DNA from: CAMQRS01 sp964370065
GTDB taxonomy: Bacteria; Bacillota_I; Bacilli_A; Erysipelotrichales; Erysipelotrichaceae
Direction: 5' to 3'
DNA: 64,000 nt
Assembly (NCBI GenBank): GCA_964370065.1
Contig: CAYJGK010000003.1
Location: forward strand, 1 to 64,000
Of the stretch, positions 15,981 to 25,050 are shown piece after piece; the stretch's first letter is position 1, and each line of letters starts with the position of its first letter. The notes under the pieces are model-generated. The model worked only from the letters and a program-made list of their open reading frames with translations. It had not been told where the DNA came from and did not search any database. Both the position numbers and the translations under genes were made by a program.

Positions 15981-16009
15981 AAAAAAAGACGATATTATCG
16001 TCTTTTTTT
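15981..16009. terminator. bidirectional terminator
   Basis: GACGAT and ATCGTC around three bases, extended by A and T runs on both sides. It lies between convergent genes; the T run overlaps the VOC gene stop. Confidence 0.8.
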
Positions 16010-16385
16010 ATACATGCTGATCAACTAATATCATGTTTCCATCTGGATCGCTAATTATAAAACTAGCAGGTCCTTTCTCATTGTTTGGGTCAGGCTCTGT
16101 AATAAAACTGACTTGTTTATCTTTTAATTGTTGTTGTATGATTCTAATATCATCAAATGAATCAAGTGGTATTGCATCTTGATTCCACCCTGGATTAAAT
16201 GTTAAGATATGACCTTCAAACATATCTTGAAATAGACCAATTGTTGTATTTCCATTATTCATAATAATCCAATTTTGTTGAATATCACCATGGCTTACCG
16301 TAAAGCCTAGTTTCTCATAAAAAGCTTTTGATTTATGAATGTCTGCAACTGCTAAACTGACTGAAAACGCTCCTAATTTCATCAT
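16008..16385 (-). CDS. VOC-family (glyoxalase/bleomycin-resistance fold) protein
   Basis: The 125-residue protein carries two beta-alpha-beta-beta-beta units typical of the vicinal oxygen chelate superfamily (FSVSLAVADIHKSKAFYEKLGF, and ASFIISDPDGNMILVDQH with the usual DPDGN turn). Members include glyoxalase I, dioxygenases and antibiotic-binding proteins; the substrate cannot be told. A good RBS (AGGGGAT) precedes the ATG. It is a single gene. Confidence 0.8.
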   Translation of the reverse strand: MMKLGAFSVSLAVADIHKSKAFYEKLGFTVSHGDIQQNWIIMNNGNTTIGLFQDMFEGHILTFNPGWNQDAIPLDSFDDIRIIQQQLKDKQVSFITEPDPNNEKGPASFIISDPDGNMILVDQHV

Positions 16386-16631
16386 ATGATCCCCTTTCTA
16401 ATTTGTTTTCCTATATAATAATTATACTAATAAAAAGAATAATAGTCGACGATAAAAGTGATTAAATAAATAGAGTATGATATACTATTTAAGATTGATG
16501 TGAGATAAATCAATAATATTTTGGAAAATAAATTTATTTGTTAGATGAAGTAAAATAAATGAAAACAGTTGTATAAATCACATAAATTTTATAAAATAGA
16601 AATAGTAAATTGACAAGAGGCGGGAGTAAAT

Positions 16632-17741
16632 ATGGAAAACAATATGGAAGAATACTTTGAAACAGAAATTTCAACAAGAGAAGAGCTATTAGATGAATTA
16701 AAAGCAGTATATGAAAGTATGGATACACAGCAAGCTAGAGAATTTCAAAAAAGATGGAGACAATTCGATTCTTGGGAATCGGCATATGATGAAAAATTAA
16801 ATGATGAATTCTACGATATGGTTAATCATGTATTTTCAAAAATTAAAAGTGAACAAAAGGACAATGAATTAGCTAAATTAGCTTTAATTGAACAAGCAGA
16901 AAAAGAATTAAAAAGCACAAACTTGAATGCTTCTACTAAAGTAATGAATGACTTAATGGATGCATGGAAACAAGTAAGAAGTGCAGGAAGAGATTTAGAT
17001 GATGCACTTTGGGAAAAATTTAATGGAGCAAGGCAAGCATTCTTTGATTTAAAAGCTAAACATTATGAGCAATTACGTGAACGTTTTGCACAAGCAAAAG
17101 TAACAAAAGAAGCATTAATTGCCAGAGTGAATGAAATTAAAGATTCAACTGATTATAAAGTGGTCAGTGCAGAAATGAATACATTGATGAAAGAGTGGAA
17201 AGCAGCGGGAAGTGCTGGAAAAGAATTTGAAGAACAATTATGGGAACAGTTTAATAGTGCTAGACAAGTGTTCTATGATCACAAAGCGAAACACTTTGCT
17301 GGATTAGAAGAGCAATATGTTCAAAATAATGAATTAAAGAAAGCTTTAATTGAAAAAGTAAGAGAAGTAGTGGATGCTGATTATTATTGTCGCGAGAATA
17401 CAGATTTAATGAAATCTTTTAGTGAAGAGTGGAAAAAAATTGGATTCTCAGGAAGAGAATACGATAATGCAAATTGGGATACTTTTAAAGCATTAAGTGA
17501 TTCTTATTTCAATGGATTAAAAGCCTTCAATGAAGAAAGAGCACAATTATACCAACAGCGTTTATTAAATCGCAAAAATGATTTACAAGCAATGATTGAA
17601 AGAGAAAAGCGTACAATCACTCGTTTACGTCGTGAAATTGGAGAAACGATTTCAGAGCGCGGAATTAAAAATATTGAAGAAGAGATTGAAGAAATTAAAG
17701 CCTATATCTCTGAATTAGAAGAAGAATTAAAAACATTATAA
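16632..17741 (+). CDS. DUF349 domain protein, helical
   Basis: The 369-residue protein is highly charged and almost all helical. Three DUF349-type repeats follow each other (about 95-150, 175-230 and 250-295), each with the pattern L...W...G.AG+....LW..F...R..F. Charged coiled-coil ends surround them (about 300-369: RRLRREIGETISERGIKN). DUF349 proteins are widespread in Firmicutes and Bacteroidetes and poorly understood. It is cytosolic, has a GAGGCGGGAG RBS and forms its own transcription unit with a terminator. Confidence 0.85.
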   Translation: MENNMEEYFETEISTREELLDELKAVYESMDTQQAREFQKRWRQFDSWESAYDEKLNDEFYDMVNHVFSKIKSEQKDNELAKLALIEQAEKELKSTNLNASTKVMNDLMDAWKQVRSAGRDLDDALWEKFNGARQAFFDLKAKHYEQLRERFAQAKVTKEALIARVNEIKDSTDYKVVSAEMNTLMKEWKAAGSAGKEFEEQLWEQFNSARQVFYDHKAKHFAGLEEQYVQNNELKKALIEKVREVVDADYYCRENTDLMKSFSEEWKKIGFSGREYDNANWDTFKALSDSYFNGLKAFNEERAQLYQQRLLNRKNDLQAMIEREKRTITRLRREIGETISERGIKNIEEEIEEIKAYISELEEELKTL

Positions 17742-17749
17742 GAATAAGG

Positions 17750-17787
17750 AAAAGAGTAAAATGTGCATATTTTACTCTTTTTTATAC
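17750..17787 (+). terminator. terminator after the DUF349 gene
   Basis: AAAAGAGTAAAAT pairs with ATTTTACTCTTTT across six bases, followed by T. Confidence 0.8.
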
Positions 17788-17898
17788 TTTATATAGATGT
17801 TATAACATAAAATAAATGGAGGTATCGAATAGAAACCATTTTAATAAGATAAAGGAGCGAGTCGTCTAAGTACTATTAGGAAAAGGAAATAGACAAAT

Positions 17899-17940
17899 GT
17901 AAGCACTTACCTTGCTTAATTCCTAGTAGAATGATATGAT
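17899..17940 (+). promoter_or_regulatory. promoter of the CcdA-TlpA gene with adjacent dyad
   Basis: TTGCTT (17912-17917) and TATGAT (17935-17940) are 17 bases apart. The palindrome GTAAGCACTTAC (17899-17910) touches the -35, and a longer imperfect inverted repeat (CTATTAGGAA near 17874, TTCCTAGTAG at 17920-17929) encloses it. This looks like a regulator site. Confidence 0.45.
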
Positions 17941-17977
17941 AATTACATACATATGAAGTATAGAAAGAGGTACTATT

Positions 17978-19252
17978 ATGGGTTTGGATTTGGATGTAAC
18001 CATTTCGGCTTTAACGGTCTTTGTACAAGGGATTCTAAGTTTTTTTTCGCCTTGCGTTTTACCTATTATTCCCTTATACATAGGTTACCTATCTGGAGGT
18101 GCCAGTAAAGATGAGCAAGGAAATCTAAAATTCAATCAAAAGAAAGTATTGATGAATACCCTATTCTTTATTGTAGGTATCAGTTTTGCTTTCTTTATAT
18201 TGGGATTAGGTTTTTCTAGTTTTAGTCGATTTATTACACAAAATCAAATTTGGTTTTCTCGTATAGGAGGAGCCATTATTATCTTATTCGGTTTGATTCA
18301 AATGGGAATCATATCTTTGCCGAATAAAGGAAGAGAATACAAATTGCCAATTAAAATTAATGTCCACTCAATGAGTCCATTCGTAGCTTTATTGATGGGA
18401 TTCACATTTAGTTTTGCTTGGACACCATGTGTTGGACCAGCCTTATCCACTGTGTTAATTCTGGTAGCGAACACACAAACGATGGGACAAGGTATCTTAT
18501 TAATGCTTGTATACACAATTGGATTTACTCTACCATTTTTAATAGTCGGAGTATTTACTACACAGAGTTTACGATTTTTTAAACATAATCAAAAGGTTGT
18601 ACGCTATACAGTTAAAATAGGAGCCGTAATCATGATAGTAATAGGGTTATTAATGGTTAGTGGGACAATGAATCAAGTGAGTCAATATTTTGCTTCACTA
18701 GGTATAAACACACCAAGTGAACAGCAAACAGAAGAGGTAACTTCTAAAGAAGAGAGAGCAGAAGTAGAAGATGCACAAACTCAGGCAGATATAACCAATA
18801 ATGTTGTGCCTGCAATTGGCTTTAGTTTGTATGATCAATTTGGCAACTTACATACTTTAGAACAGTATAAAGGTAAAGTCATATTTTTCAATTTCTGGGC
18901 GACATGGTGCCCTCCTTGCCAAGCAGAAATGCCTTATATTCAAACTGTATATGAACAATATGGTGGGAATGAACAAGATGTAATTATCTTAGGCGTGGCC
19001 TCTCCTAATGATGAAAATCCCATGACTCGTGAAGGAAGTAGTGATGAGGTAATAACTTATATGCAAGAACATGGGTATACCTACCCAACCTTACTTGATC
19101 CAACGGGGAGTATAGCTGCTCAGTATGGAGTAAGTTCTTATCCAACCACTTTTATGATTGATAAGAATGGTTACATATATGGTTATATACCGGGTGGGCT
19201 TCCTTTAGAAATCATGCAACAAATGATTGAACAAACATTAGCAGCCAAGTAG
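17978..19252 (+). CDS. CcdA-type membrane reductant conductor fused to a TlpA-like thioredoxin
   Basis: Residues 1-235 form a six-helix CcdA/DsbD-type module with the paired Cys motifs FFSPCVLPIIPLY and FAWTPCVGPA. After an acidic linker (about 245-270), residues 275-424 form a thioredoxin-fold domain with FWATWCPPCQAEMPY (active Cys about 311 and 314) and a cis-Pro segment YPTTF. The membrane part passes electrons from cytosolic thioredoxin to the exported redoxin domain, which would keep extracytoplasmic thiols reduced. Fusions of this type are known in Gram-positives. The gene stands alone between terminators. Confidence 0.9.
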   Translation: MGLDLDVTISALTVFVQGILSFFSPCVLPIIPLYIGYLSGGASKDEQGNLKFNQKKVLMNTLFFIVGISFAFFILGLGFSSFSRFITQNQIWFSRIGGAIIILFGLIQMGIISLPNKGREYKLPIKINVHSMSPFVALLMGFTFSFAWTPCVGPALSTVLILVANTQTMGQGILLMLVYTIGFTLPFLIVGVFTTQSLRFFKHNQKVVRYTVKIGAVIMIVIGLLMVSGTMNQVSQYFASLGINTPSEQQTEEVTSKEERAEVEDAQTQADITNNVVPAIGFSLYDQFGNLHTLEQYKGKVIFFNFWATWCPPCQAEMPYIQTVYEQYGGNEQDVIILGVASPNDENPMTREGSSDEVITYMQEHGYTYPTLLDPTGSIAAQYGVSSYPTTFMIDKNGYIYGYIPGGLPLEIMQQMIEQTLAAK

Positions 19253-19305
19253 TCCTTCATTGACAATAATTGTTGATAAGCGTATACTTCAACTGTATGA
19301 ACACG

Positions 19306-19348
19306 AAAAAACTAAGTAAGATAACCTTGCGTCATACTTAGTTTTTTT
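19306..19348 (+). terminator. terminator after the CcdA-TlpA gene
   Basis: AAAAAACTAAGTA pairs with TACTTAGTTTTTT across about 16 bases. Confidence 0.75.
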
Positions 19349-19362
19349 AATGGAGGATTAAC

Positions 19363-20562
19363 ATGTTAACAAGTATTGCACTTATCTTTTTAATCGGCAT
19401 TCTATTAGGCGGTTTATTTAATAAAATTAAGCTGCCTAGCTTAATTGGAATGATTATAACAGGAATGATATTAAGCCCTTATGCACTTCATTTATTAGAT
19501 GATAAACTTTTATCCATTTCAGCAGAAATTCGCCAAATTGCTTTAGTGATAATTCTAACAAGAGCAGGATTAGCATTAAATATAAGCGATTTAAAAAAAG
19601 TAGGGAGACCTGCTTTGTTTATGAGTTTTTTACCTGCTACAATTGAAATAGTTGCCATTGTTTTAATCGCTCCTATTTTATTTGGAGTTACTATTTTAGA
19701 AGCAGCTCTTATGGGAAGTGTATTAGCAGCTGTTTCACCTGCTGTAGTAGTCCCTAGGATGATCACACTAATTGAAAATAAAAGGGGAACAAAAAAGGGA
19801 ATTCCTCAATTAATTGTAGCAGGGGCATCAGTAGACGATGTATATGTGATTGTCTTATTTACAGCTTTTACTGCCTTAGCAGTGGGAAGTAGTATATCTA
19901 CAATTAGTTTTCTTCAAATACCCATTTCTATTATTTTAGGAATTGGATTGGGAATACTAGTAGGGAAATTTTTCACCAACTTATTCAAAAAAGTACAAGT
20001 ACGCGATTCCATTAAATTGTTAATCATCATCAGTGTTTCTTTCTTATTACTAGAATTTGAACAGCAAGTATCTTCTATTGTATCAATCTCTGCTTTGTTA
20101 TCTATAATGAGCATGGGAGTTACTATAAAACATGAATATCCTGCCTTAGCAATACGCTTATCCATTAAATACAATAAATTATGGGTGGCTGCTGAAGTCA
20201 TGCTATTTGTTTTAGTTGGAGCGACAGTGAACACAGCTTACATGATCAATGCAGGGATAGGGACAATTGCTATTGTATTAATTGGTTTGCTAGCTAGAAT
20301 GTTTGGAGTTTGGTTAAGCTTATTAAAAACGCCATTCATTAAAAAGGAACGCTTATTTTGTATGGTTGCTTACACGCCTAAAGCAACAGTACAAGCAGCC
20401 ATTGGTTCTATTCCATTAACAATGGGATTAGCGTGTGGGGAATTAGTATTAAGTGTAGCAGTACTATCGATTTTAATAACTGCCCCATTTGGCGCAAAGG
20501 GAATTGATTGTTTATATACAAGATGCTTGAGTCAGGATGCAGATGATGAAACTGTGGATTGA
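19363..20562 (+). CDS. cation:proton antiporter (CPA family)
   Basis: The 399-residue protein is hydrophobic with about 11-12 predicted membrane segments. The early segment LPSLIGMIITGMILSP, the charged LTRAGLAL segment and the buried acidic pair in ASVDDVYVIVLF fit monovalent cation/proton antiporters (Na_H_Exchanger domain). It would exchange Na+ or K+ for H+. No C-terminal TrkA-type regulatory domain is present. TGGAGG precedes the ATG. The next gene starts inside its 3' end, so the two are cotranscribed. Confidence 0.82.
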   Translation: MLTSIALIFLIGILLGGLFNKIKLPSLIGMIITGMILSPYALHLLDDKLLSISAEIRQIALVIILTRAGLALNISDLKKVGRPALFMSFLPATIEIVAIVLIAPILFGVTILEAALMGSVLAAVSPAVVVPRMITLIENKRGTKKGIPQLIVAGASVDDVYVIVLFTAFTALAVGSSISTISFLQIPISIILGIGLGILVGKFFTNLFKKVQVRDSIKLLIIISVSFLLLEFEQQVSSIVSISALLSIMSMGVTIKHEYPALAIRLSIKYNKLWVAAEVMLFVLVGATVNTAYMINAGIGTIAIVLIGLLARMFGVWLSLLKTPFIKKERLFCMVAYTPKATVQAAIGSIPLTMGLACGELVLSVAVLSILITAPFGAKGIDCLYTRCLSQDADDETVD

Positions 20563-20980
20563 TGGGGATGGGTGTCCAGTTGTTTATGAAAGTATCCAAA
20601 TCGCTAAACAACATCATTTAGAGTGTTGCATTGTGTGCGATACAAATCATATGTATCAATATGATGTAGAATTATATGTCGTAGGCAAAGGGAAAGACAG
20701 TGCTGATTTTGCCTTAGTCAACCGAATAAAAAAACAGGATATTATCGTTACACAAGATTATGGATTAGCTAGTATGTGTTTGGCAAAACAAGCGTATGTA
20801 ATCAATCAAGATGGTTTCTTATATACTCAGGAAAATATCAATGCTTTATTAATGAGCCGTCATGAACATGCTAAAGCACGAAAAAAAGGAATGCGCACGA
20901 AAGGGTTACAAAAACGTGATCGTAAGCAAAATGAAATATTTATGCAAACTTTATCTGATTTAGTTAAGAACGTACAGTAA
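20546..20980 (+). CDS. UPF0178/YaiI-YqxD family protein (PIN-like)
   Basis: The 144-residue protein begins LWIDGDGCPVV and has VVGKGKDSADFALVN and DIIVTQDYGLASM, the conserved acidic segments of the DUF188 family (YaiI in E. coli, YqxD in B. subtilis). The spaced Asp residues resemble a PIN-type nuclease fold, but the activity is unproven. The 3' half is very basic (KARKKGMRTKGLQKRDRK), which suggests nucleic-acid binding. ATG at 20537 and 20543 are alternatives. It overlaps the antiporter gene by 17 bases. Confidence 0.85.
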   Translation: MKLWIDGDGCPVVYESIQIAKQHHLECCIVCDTNHMYQYDVELYVVGKGKDSADFALVNRIKKQDIIVTQDYGLASMCLAKQAYVINQDGFLYTQENINALLMSRHEHAKARKKGMRTKGLQKRDRKQNEIFMQTLSDLVKNVQ

Positions 20981-20990
20981 CGTTCTTTTT
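20967..20990 (+). terminator. terminator overlapping the YaiI stop
   Basis: AAGAACGT pairs with ACGTTCTT across five bases, followed by TTT. The stop codon lies in the stem. Confidence 0.65.
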
Positions 20991-21047
20991 ATTATCACAT
21001 GTATGTTGTAAGAATATTTTATATACTAATAAAAGAGGTGGTGGCAT

Positions 21048-22304
21048 ATGAATAAAACATATTTGTGTATTGATTTAAAAACATTTTACGCCTCCGTAGA
21101 ATGTGTAGAAAGAGGATTAGATCCTTTTCAAGTGGCATTAGTTGTGGCAGATAAAACAAGAGGACCTGGAGCCATAACATTAGCTATTTCTACTAAATTA
21201 AAACAACAAGGTGTACGCAATCGATGTCGTTTGTATGAAATTCCAAAGGGAATTGATTATCTTATCGCTAAACCGCGTATGAGTCTCTATATAGACTATG
21301 CAGCGCAAGTGTATGCTATTTATTTAAAATACATTGCGAAAGAAGATATTTACATGTATTCCATTGATGAAGCTTTTTTAGACATTACTAGTTATCTGAC
21401 ATTATATGAGAAAAATGCTGTTGAAATAGGGCAAATGATTATGGATGACATTAGAAATACTTTGCATTTGTATGTGAGTATAGGAATTGGTGATAATTTA
21501 TATTTAGCTAAAGTGGCTTTAGATATATTGGCAAAGCATAGCAGTAATCAAATGGCTTATTTAAGTGAAACGTTATACCGAAAACAATTATGGCACCATA
21601 CGCCGTTAACTGACTTTTGGCAAATCGGTTCAAAGATACAAAAAAGATTGTATGCTTATAGTATTCAAACCATGCATGATATAACAATGTGCCCTCCCTC
21701 TGTATTAATTAAAGAATTCGGAGTGAAAGGTCAGTATTTAATAGATCATGCATGGGGAAAAGAAGAAACAACCATGCATGATATAAAGCGTTATCAAACG
21801 AGTCAGCAATCAATTAGTAATAGTCAAATCTTATTTGAAGACTATACATACGAAGAAGCTTATATTGTAGTGAAAGAAATGATTGAAAGTAATGTCTTAC
21901 AGTTAGTGAAACATAAAGTAGTATGCGATAAAATAAGTATTCGGGTAAGGTATTCTAAAGAGAGTCATAAAAGCAGTGGAAAAAGCAAAACATTACAACA
22001 TAAAACAAATTCGTATGCGTATTTGAAAAAAGAGTTAATACAACTTTATGAAGAAACCACATCGAAAGTACATTATATACGTAGTATTGCCATTTCTTTT
22101 GGGCATATTCTAGATGAAAAGTTAGCTACTTTTGATTTATTTAGCGACCATGAACAATTAGAAAAAGAGAAACAACTACAAGAAACCATTCTATTAATTA
22201 AAGATAAGTATGGAAAAAATGCAATTTTAAAAGGTATGAATGTGCAAGAAAAAGCAACAGCTAGACAAAGAAATAAACTAATTGGAGGACACAATGCTAA
22301 ATAA
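21048..22304 (+). CDS. Y-family DNA polymerase (UvrX/DinB-like)
   Basis: The 418-residue protein has the Y-family palm motifs: CIDLKTFYASVECVERGLD at the start with the first metal-binding Asp, and YSIDEAFLDI near residue 105 with the catalytic Asp-Glu pair. SIGIGDNLYLAKVALDILAK and the helix-hairpin-helix thumb follow. The protein inserts nucleotides opposite damaged bases. The wording is closest to the UvrX/YqjW group, and the next gene is YolD-like, its usual partner. No clear LexA box is visible upstream, so DNA-damage control is not proven. Confidence 0.9.
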   Translation: MNKTYLCIDLKTFYASVECVERGLDPFQVALVVADKTRGPGAITLAISTKLKQQGVRNRCRLYEIPKGIDYLIAKPRMSLYIDYAAQVYAIYLKYIAKEDIYMYSIDEAFLDITSYLTLYEKNAVEIGQMIMDDIRNTLHLYVSIGIGDNLYLAKVALDILAKHSSNQMAYLSETLYRKQLWHHTPLTDFWQIGSKIQKRLYAYSIQTMHDITMCPPSVLIKEFGVKGQYLIDHAWGKEETTMHDIKRYQTSQQSISNSQILFEDYTYEEAYIVVKEMIESNVLQLVKHKVVCDKISIRVRYSKESHKSSGKSKTLQHKTNSYAYLKKELIQLYEETTSKVHYIRSIAISFGHILDEKLATFDLFSDHEQLEKEKQLQETILLIKDKYGKNAILKGMNVQEKATARQRNKLIGGHNAK

Positions 22305-22602
22305 ACAAAGAGCGAGTCAATTTTTGGCGTTTGATGCATTAAAAGGATTCCGAGAAAAATTGAAAGAAAAAGAGCGTGTCAGGGTTACTAGAAAAATATT
22401 GATGGAAGGACACTTACAAGAATTAAATGAGAAAATTCATAATTTACAAAAAGGGCAAATGGTCAAAATCGTATATTTTGATCAAGATGATTATGTAGAA
22501 ATGCAAGGGCTGGTTGCCAAAATAGACTTATTATATGAAAAGCAAATTCAAATTGTCCAAACAAAGATTGCTTTATGCGATATTTATGAAATTTTCTTTT
22601 AA
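22294..22602 (+). CDS. YolD-like protein, partner of the Y-family polymerase
   Basis: The 102-residue protein starts MLNKQRASQFLAFDALKGF and matches YolD-like proteins, which sit beside UvrX-type polymerases and are predicted to be UmuD-like partners. The start at 22294 is chosen because GGAGG lies just ahead; it overlaps the polymerase stop by 11 bases, so the pair is translationally coupled. The small beta-rich C-terminal half (KGQMVKIVYFDQDDYVEMQG) fits the family. Confidence 0.82.
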   Translation: MLNKQRASQFLAFDALKGFREKLKEKERVRVTRKILMEGHLQELNEKIHNLQKGQMVKIVYFDQDDYVEMQGLVAKIDLLYEKQIQIVQTKIALCDIYEIFF

Positions 22603-22659
22603 AAAGAAAAAGCATGTGCTATAATCAAAAAGTTAAATTTTAGAAAGAAGGAAATGATT

Positions 22660-23304
22660 ATGATTAAAAAATATGTGCCCACATTTTTAACAGCAATTTT
22701 AGCTGGATTAATTATTGTCGTAGGAGCTAGTGCCTATTTATGTTTAGAAAACCATACGTTAGGAGCTATTTTATTTACAATTGGATTGTTTACTATTTAC
22801 ACATTGGATTTTAGTTTATTTACAGGTAAAGTTGGCTATTTATTTACTGATAAGACAGTAACAGTAAAGAAAATTATTATTATTTGGTGTGGTAACTTTG
22901 CAGGAGCATTTGTAGGAGCGTATGCTATTTTAGCGACACGTTTAGTGGAAACAACAAATATGGTTGTGAATGTAAAACATTATGCAGAAATTAAAATAGC
23001 TGATGGATATGTAAGTGTGTTTATTTTAGCGATGTTCTGCGGAATTATGATGTATATTGCTGCTGAAACATATAAAAGAACACAACATACTGCAAATAGC
23101 ACAGGAGGATATATTGGATTATTCTTAGTTGTTATGACTTTCTTATTATTAGGATTTGAGCATAGCATTGCTAATATCTTCTACTTTACCTTAGCACAAG
23201 TTTGGAGTGTAGAAGCATTTGTTGCTTTGTTAGTAGCGAGTTTAGGGAATGCCGTTGGGGGAATGTTAATTCCTAATGTATTGAAATTAGCGAATATTAA
23301 ATAA
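22660..23304 (+). CDS. formate/nitrite transporter (FNT) family protein
   Basis: The 214-residue protein has six hydrophobic segments. The FNT signature GNFAGAFVGAY follows the first repeat, and GFEHSIANIFYF lies in the second. FNT pentamers pass formate, nitrite or similar small anions. It is somewhat shorter than typical members (about 260-280). Formate would fit a fermenting anaerobe. ATG at 22654 is possible but lies too close to the AGAAGGA. It is a single gene followed by a strong terminator. Confidence 0.85.
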   Translation: MIKKYVPTFLTAILAGLIIVVGASAYLCLENHTLGAILFTIGLFTIYTLDFSLFTGKVGYLFTDKTVTVKKIIIIWCGNFAGAFVGAYAILATRLVETTNMVVNVKHYAEIKIADGYVSVFILAMFCGIMMYIAAETYKRTQHTANSTGGYIGLFLVVMTFLLLGFEHSIANIFYFTLAQVWSVEAFVALLVASLGNAVGGMLIPNVLKLANIK

Positions 23305-23307
23305 ATT

Positions 23308-23333
23308 TAAAAGAGGCAGCGCCTCTTTTTTTT
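23308..23333 (+). terminator. terminator after the FNT gene
   Basis: AAGAGGC, three bases, GCCTCTT, then a run of T. Confidence 0.8.
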
Positions 23334-23347
23334 AAACAAATAAATAA

Positions 23348-23371
23348 AAAACACTTCAGCAGTGAAGTGTT
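23348..23371 (-). terminator. terminator of the hemolysin III-family gene
   Basis: On the minus strand AAACACTTCA and TGAAGTGTTT form the stem, followed by T-rich DNA. Confidence 0.7.
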
Positions 23372-24039
23372 TATAAGACATAAAATATAATGGCAAATGC
23401 ATGGGTAATACTGCCTAATAAAACAAAAATATGAAATACGCAGTGCATATATGTTTGTTTGTGACCGATGGCATAAAGAATGGCACCTATTGTGTAGAAG
23501 ATTCCACCCCCTAGGATTAAAATAAACCCATGTATGCCAACAACTTCAAGTAATACATTGGCATAGACAATAATTGCCCATCCCATTACTAAATTACAAA
23601 GCATAGAGAAAATCTGATATTTTTTAACATCAATAGCAGTGAAAATGATTGCAACAATGGCTAATCCCCATTCTAAAGCTAATAACCCCCAACCAAGAGT
23701 GGGATAAACGGGGATAATCTTTACAACGACAATTGGTGTATAAGTACCAGCAATTAAAAAGTAAATAGCGCAGTGATCTAAGATTTGCATCACTTTCTTT
23801 GCTGTACTTTTTGGTAGTCCATGATAAATACTTGACATGGTATATAATAAGATACTACTTAATCCATATATAATAGATGTAATCACACCTGCAATGCTGC
23901 CATGCATGGCTGCAATAACAACACAAGTAATTAATACCACAACACTGATACCAGCACCGACGATGTGAGAAACAGAGTTAAAAATTTCTTCACCTTGTTT
24001 ATAGTTAGGTAAGATACGATCTGCTAATTTTGTACGCAT
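23371..24039 (-). CDS. hemolysin III / TrhA (YqfA) family membrane protein
   Basis: The 222-residue protein has seven predicted membrane helices and the PAQR-family features: HxVGAG near residue 27 (NSVSHIVGAGIS), SSIYHGLPKS near 72, and late His residues (HCVFHIFVLLGSITH). Despite the name, TrhA proteins are linked to membrane-energy and fluidity balance; toxin activity is doubtful. A GGAGGAATA RBS precedes the ATG. It is a lone gene. Confidence 0.88.
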   Translation of the reverse strand: MRTKLADRILPNYKQGEEIFNSVSHIVGAGISVVVLITCVVIAAMHGSIAGVITSIIYGLSSILLYTMSSIYHGLPKSTAKKVMQILDHCAIYFLIAGTYTPIVVVKIIPVYPTLGWGLLALEWGLAIVAIIFTAIDVKKYQIFSMLCNLVMGWAIIVYANVLLEVVGIHGFILILGGGIFYTIGAILYAIGHKQTYMHCVFHIFVLLGSITHAFAIIFYVL

Positions 24040-24223
24040 ATTATTCCTCCTTTAGTATAATGTATACTATTTTACCATAAAAATAATAATAAGGGAAAGA
24101 GAACACAGGCATTTACGTAAACAATAACTGTATAAAGCATGTTAAATGATGTGAATGAATAGTTCTACTTTACAAAGTAAATAGAATCGCTATAATAAAA
24201 TTATTATAAAGAGGTGGAAAATA

Positions 24224-24637
24224 ATGAATAAAATTAAAAATGCATTAATCCGATTCATGTATGGAAGATATATAATGTATGGAGGCGATGCACTTAATAG
24301 ATGTTTACAAATTGTAGCGATTGTGATTTTACTATTAAATATATTCATTTTAGGAAATGAGATAGTAAGTATTCTTGTATGGGCTGTATTAATTTTTCAG
24401 ATGTATCGATTACTATCTAAAAATATTACACGCAGAAGAAAGGAAAATGAAGCGTTTCTTAAATTAATTAGACCTATTACGAAGCGTAAAAACTTAGCCA
24501 ATAAAGCAAAACAAGATCCTAATCACAAATACTTTATTTGTCCAAAATGTGGACAGAATGTAAGAGTGCCTAAAGGACGAGGAAAGATTACAATTACCTG
24601 TCCAAAATGTGGACATAAATTTAATAAAAGGAGTTAA
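24224..24637 (+). CDS. membrane protein with C-terminal zinc ribbon
   Basis: The 137-residue protein has two membrane segments (about 27-45 and 48-63), then a basic stretch. The C-terminal zinc ribbon has two CPKCG knuckles about 25 residues apart (ICPKCGQNVRVPKGRGK and TCPKCGHKF). The ribbon would face the cytoplasm and bind Zn. The type is common but uncharacterised in Firmicutes. Its stop lies four bases before the next start, so the two form an operon. Confidence 0.75.
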   Translation: MNKIKNALIRFMYGRYIMYGGDALNRCLQIVAIVILLLNIFILGNEIVSILVWAVLIFQMYRLLSKNITRRRKENEAFLKLIRPITKRKNLANKAKQDPNHKYFICPKCGQNVRVPKGRGKITITCPKCGHKFNKRS

Positions 24638-24641
24638 GTAA

Positions 24642-24887
24642 ATGAGTATTATTTATATTATATTATTTATCCTATTAATGAATGTTATGCGCTTTAATTT
24701 CTTTTTTGGAATCATAGCTTATATTTTCTTATTTAGTATGTTACGTAAAAATACGAGACGATCGACTTATTATCAAAGTGGAAATGGTGGCTATCAAAGA
24801 ACGTATAGTAATCAACAACAAAGACAACAAGACCCACGTGTTCAAGGTGCAATTGATATCGAATTTAGTGAAGAAGAAATAGCATAA
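24642..24887 (+). CDS. small uncharacterised membrane protein
   Basis: The 81-residue protein has a hydrophobic N-terminal half (about 1-31, two short segments), then a polar tail rich in Gln, Ser, Tyr and Arg (QSGNGGYQRTYSNQQQRQQ) ending in acidic residues. I do not recognise a family. AGGAG precedes the ATG, and it is coupled to the zinc-ribbon gene upstream. Confidence 0.65.
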   Translation: MSIIYIILFILLMNVMRFNFFFGIIAYIFLFSMLRKNTRRSTYYQSGNGGYQRTYSNQQQRQQDPRVQGAIDIEFSEEEIA

Positions 24888-24931
24888 CAATTTAAAAGTA
24901 TGCCTACATAAAATGTTTTAGTATTCACAAT

Positions 24932-24964
24932 AAGCAATAGAAATAAAACTATTGCTTTTTTTAC
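24932..24964 (+). terminator. terminator of the two-gene membrane operon
   Basis: AAGCAATAG pairs with CTATTGCTT across eight A-rich bases, followed by T. Confidence 0.8.
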
Positions 24965-25050
24965 GAGAAAAATGTAACAGCTTTCATAAAAATGTTGTGT
25001 ATTTATTTATTTTTGATATACTTTTAGAAGATAGAAAGTAGAGGGTGTAT

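Noticed and set aside
20967..20988. LexA-type SOS box before the Y-family polymerase
   Set aside because: The GAAC...GTTC symmetry here is part of a terminator stem with a T run, and the spacing does not fit the Firmicute SOS box.
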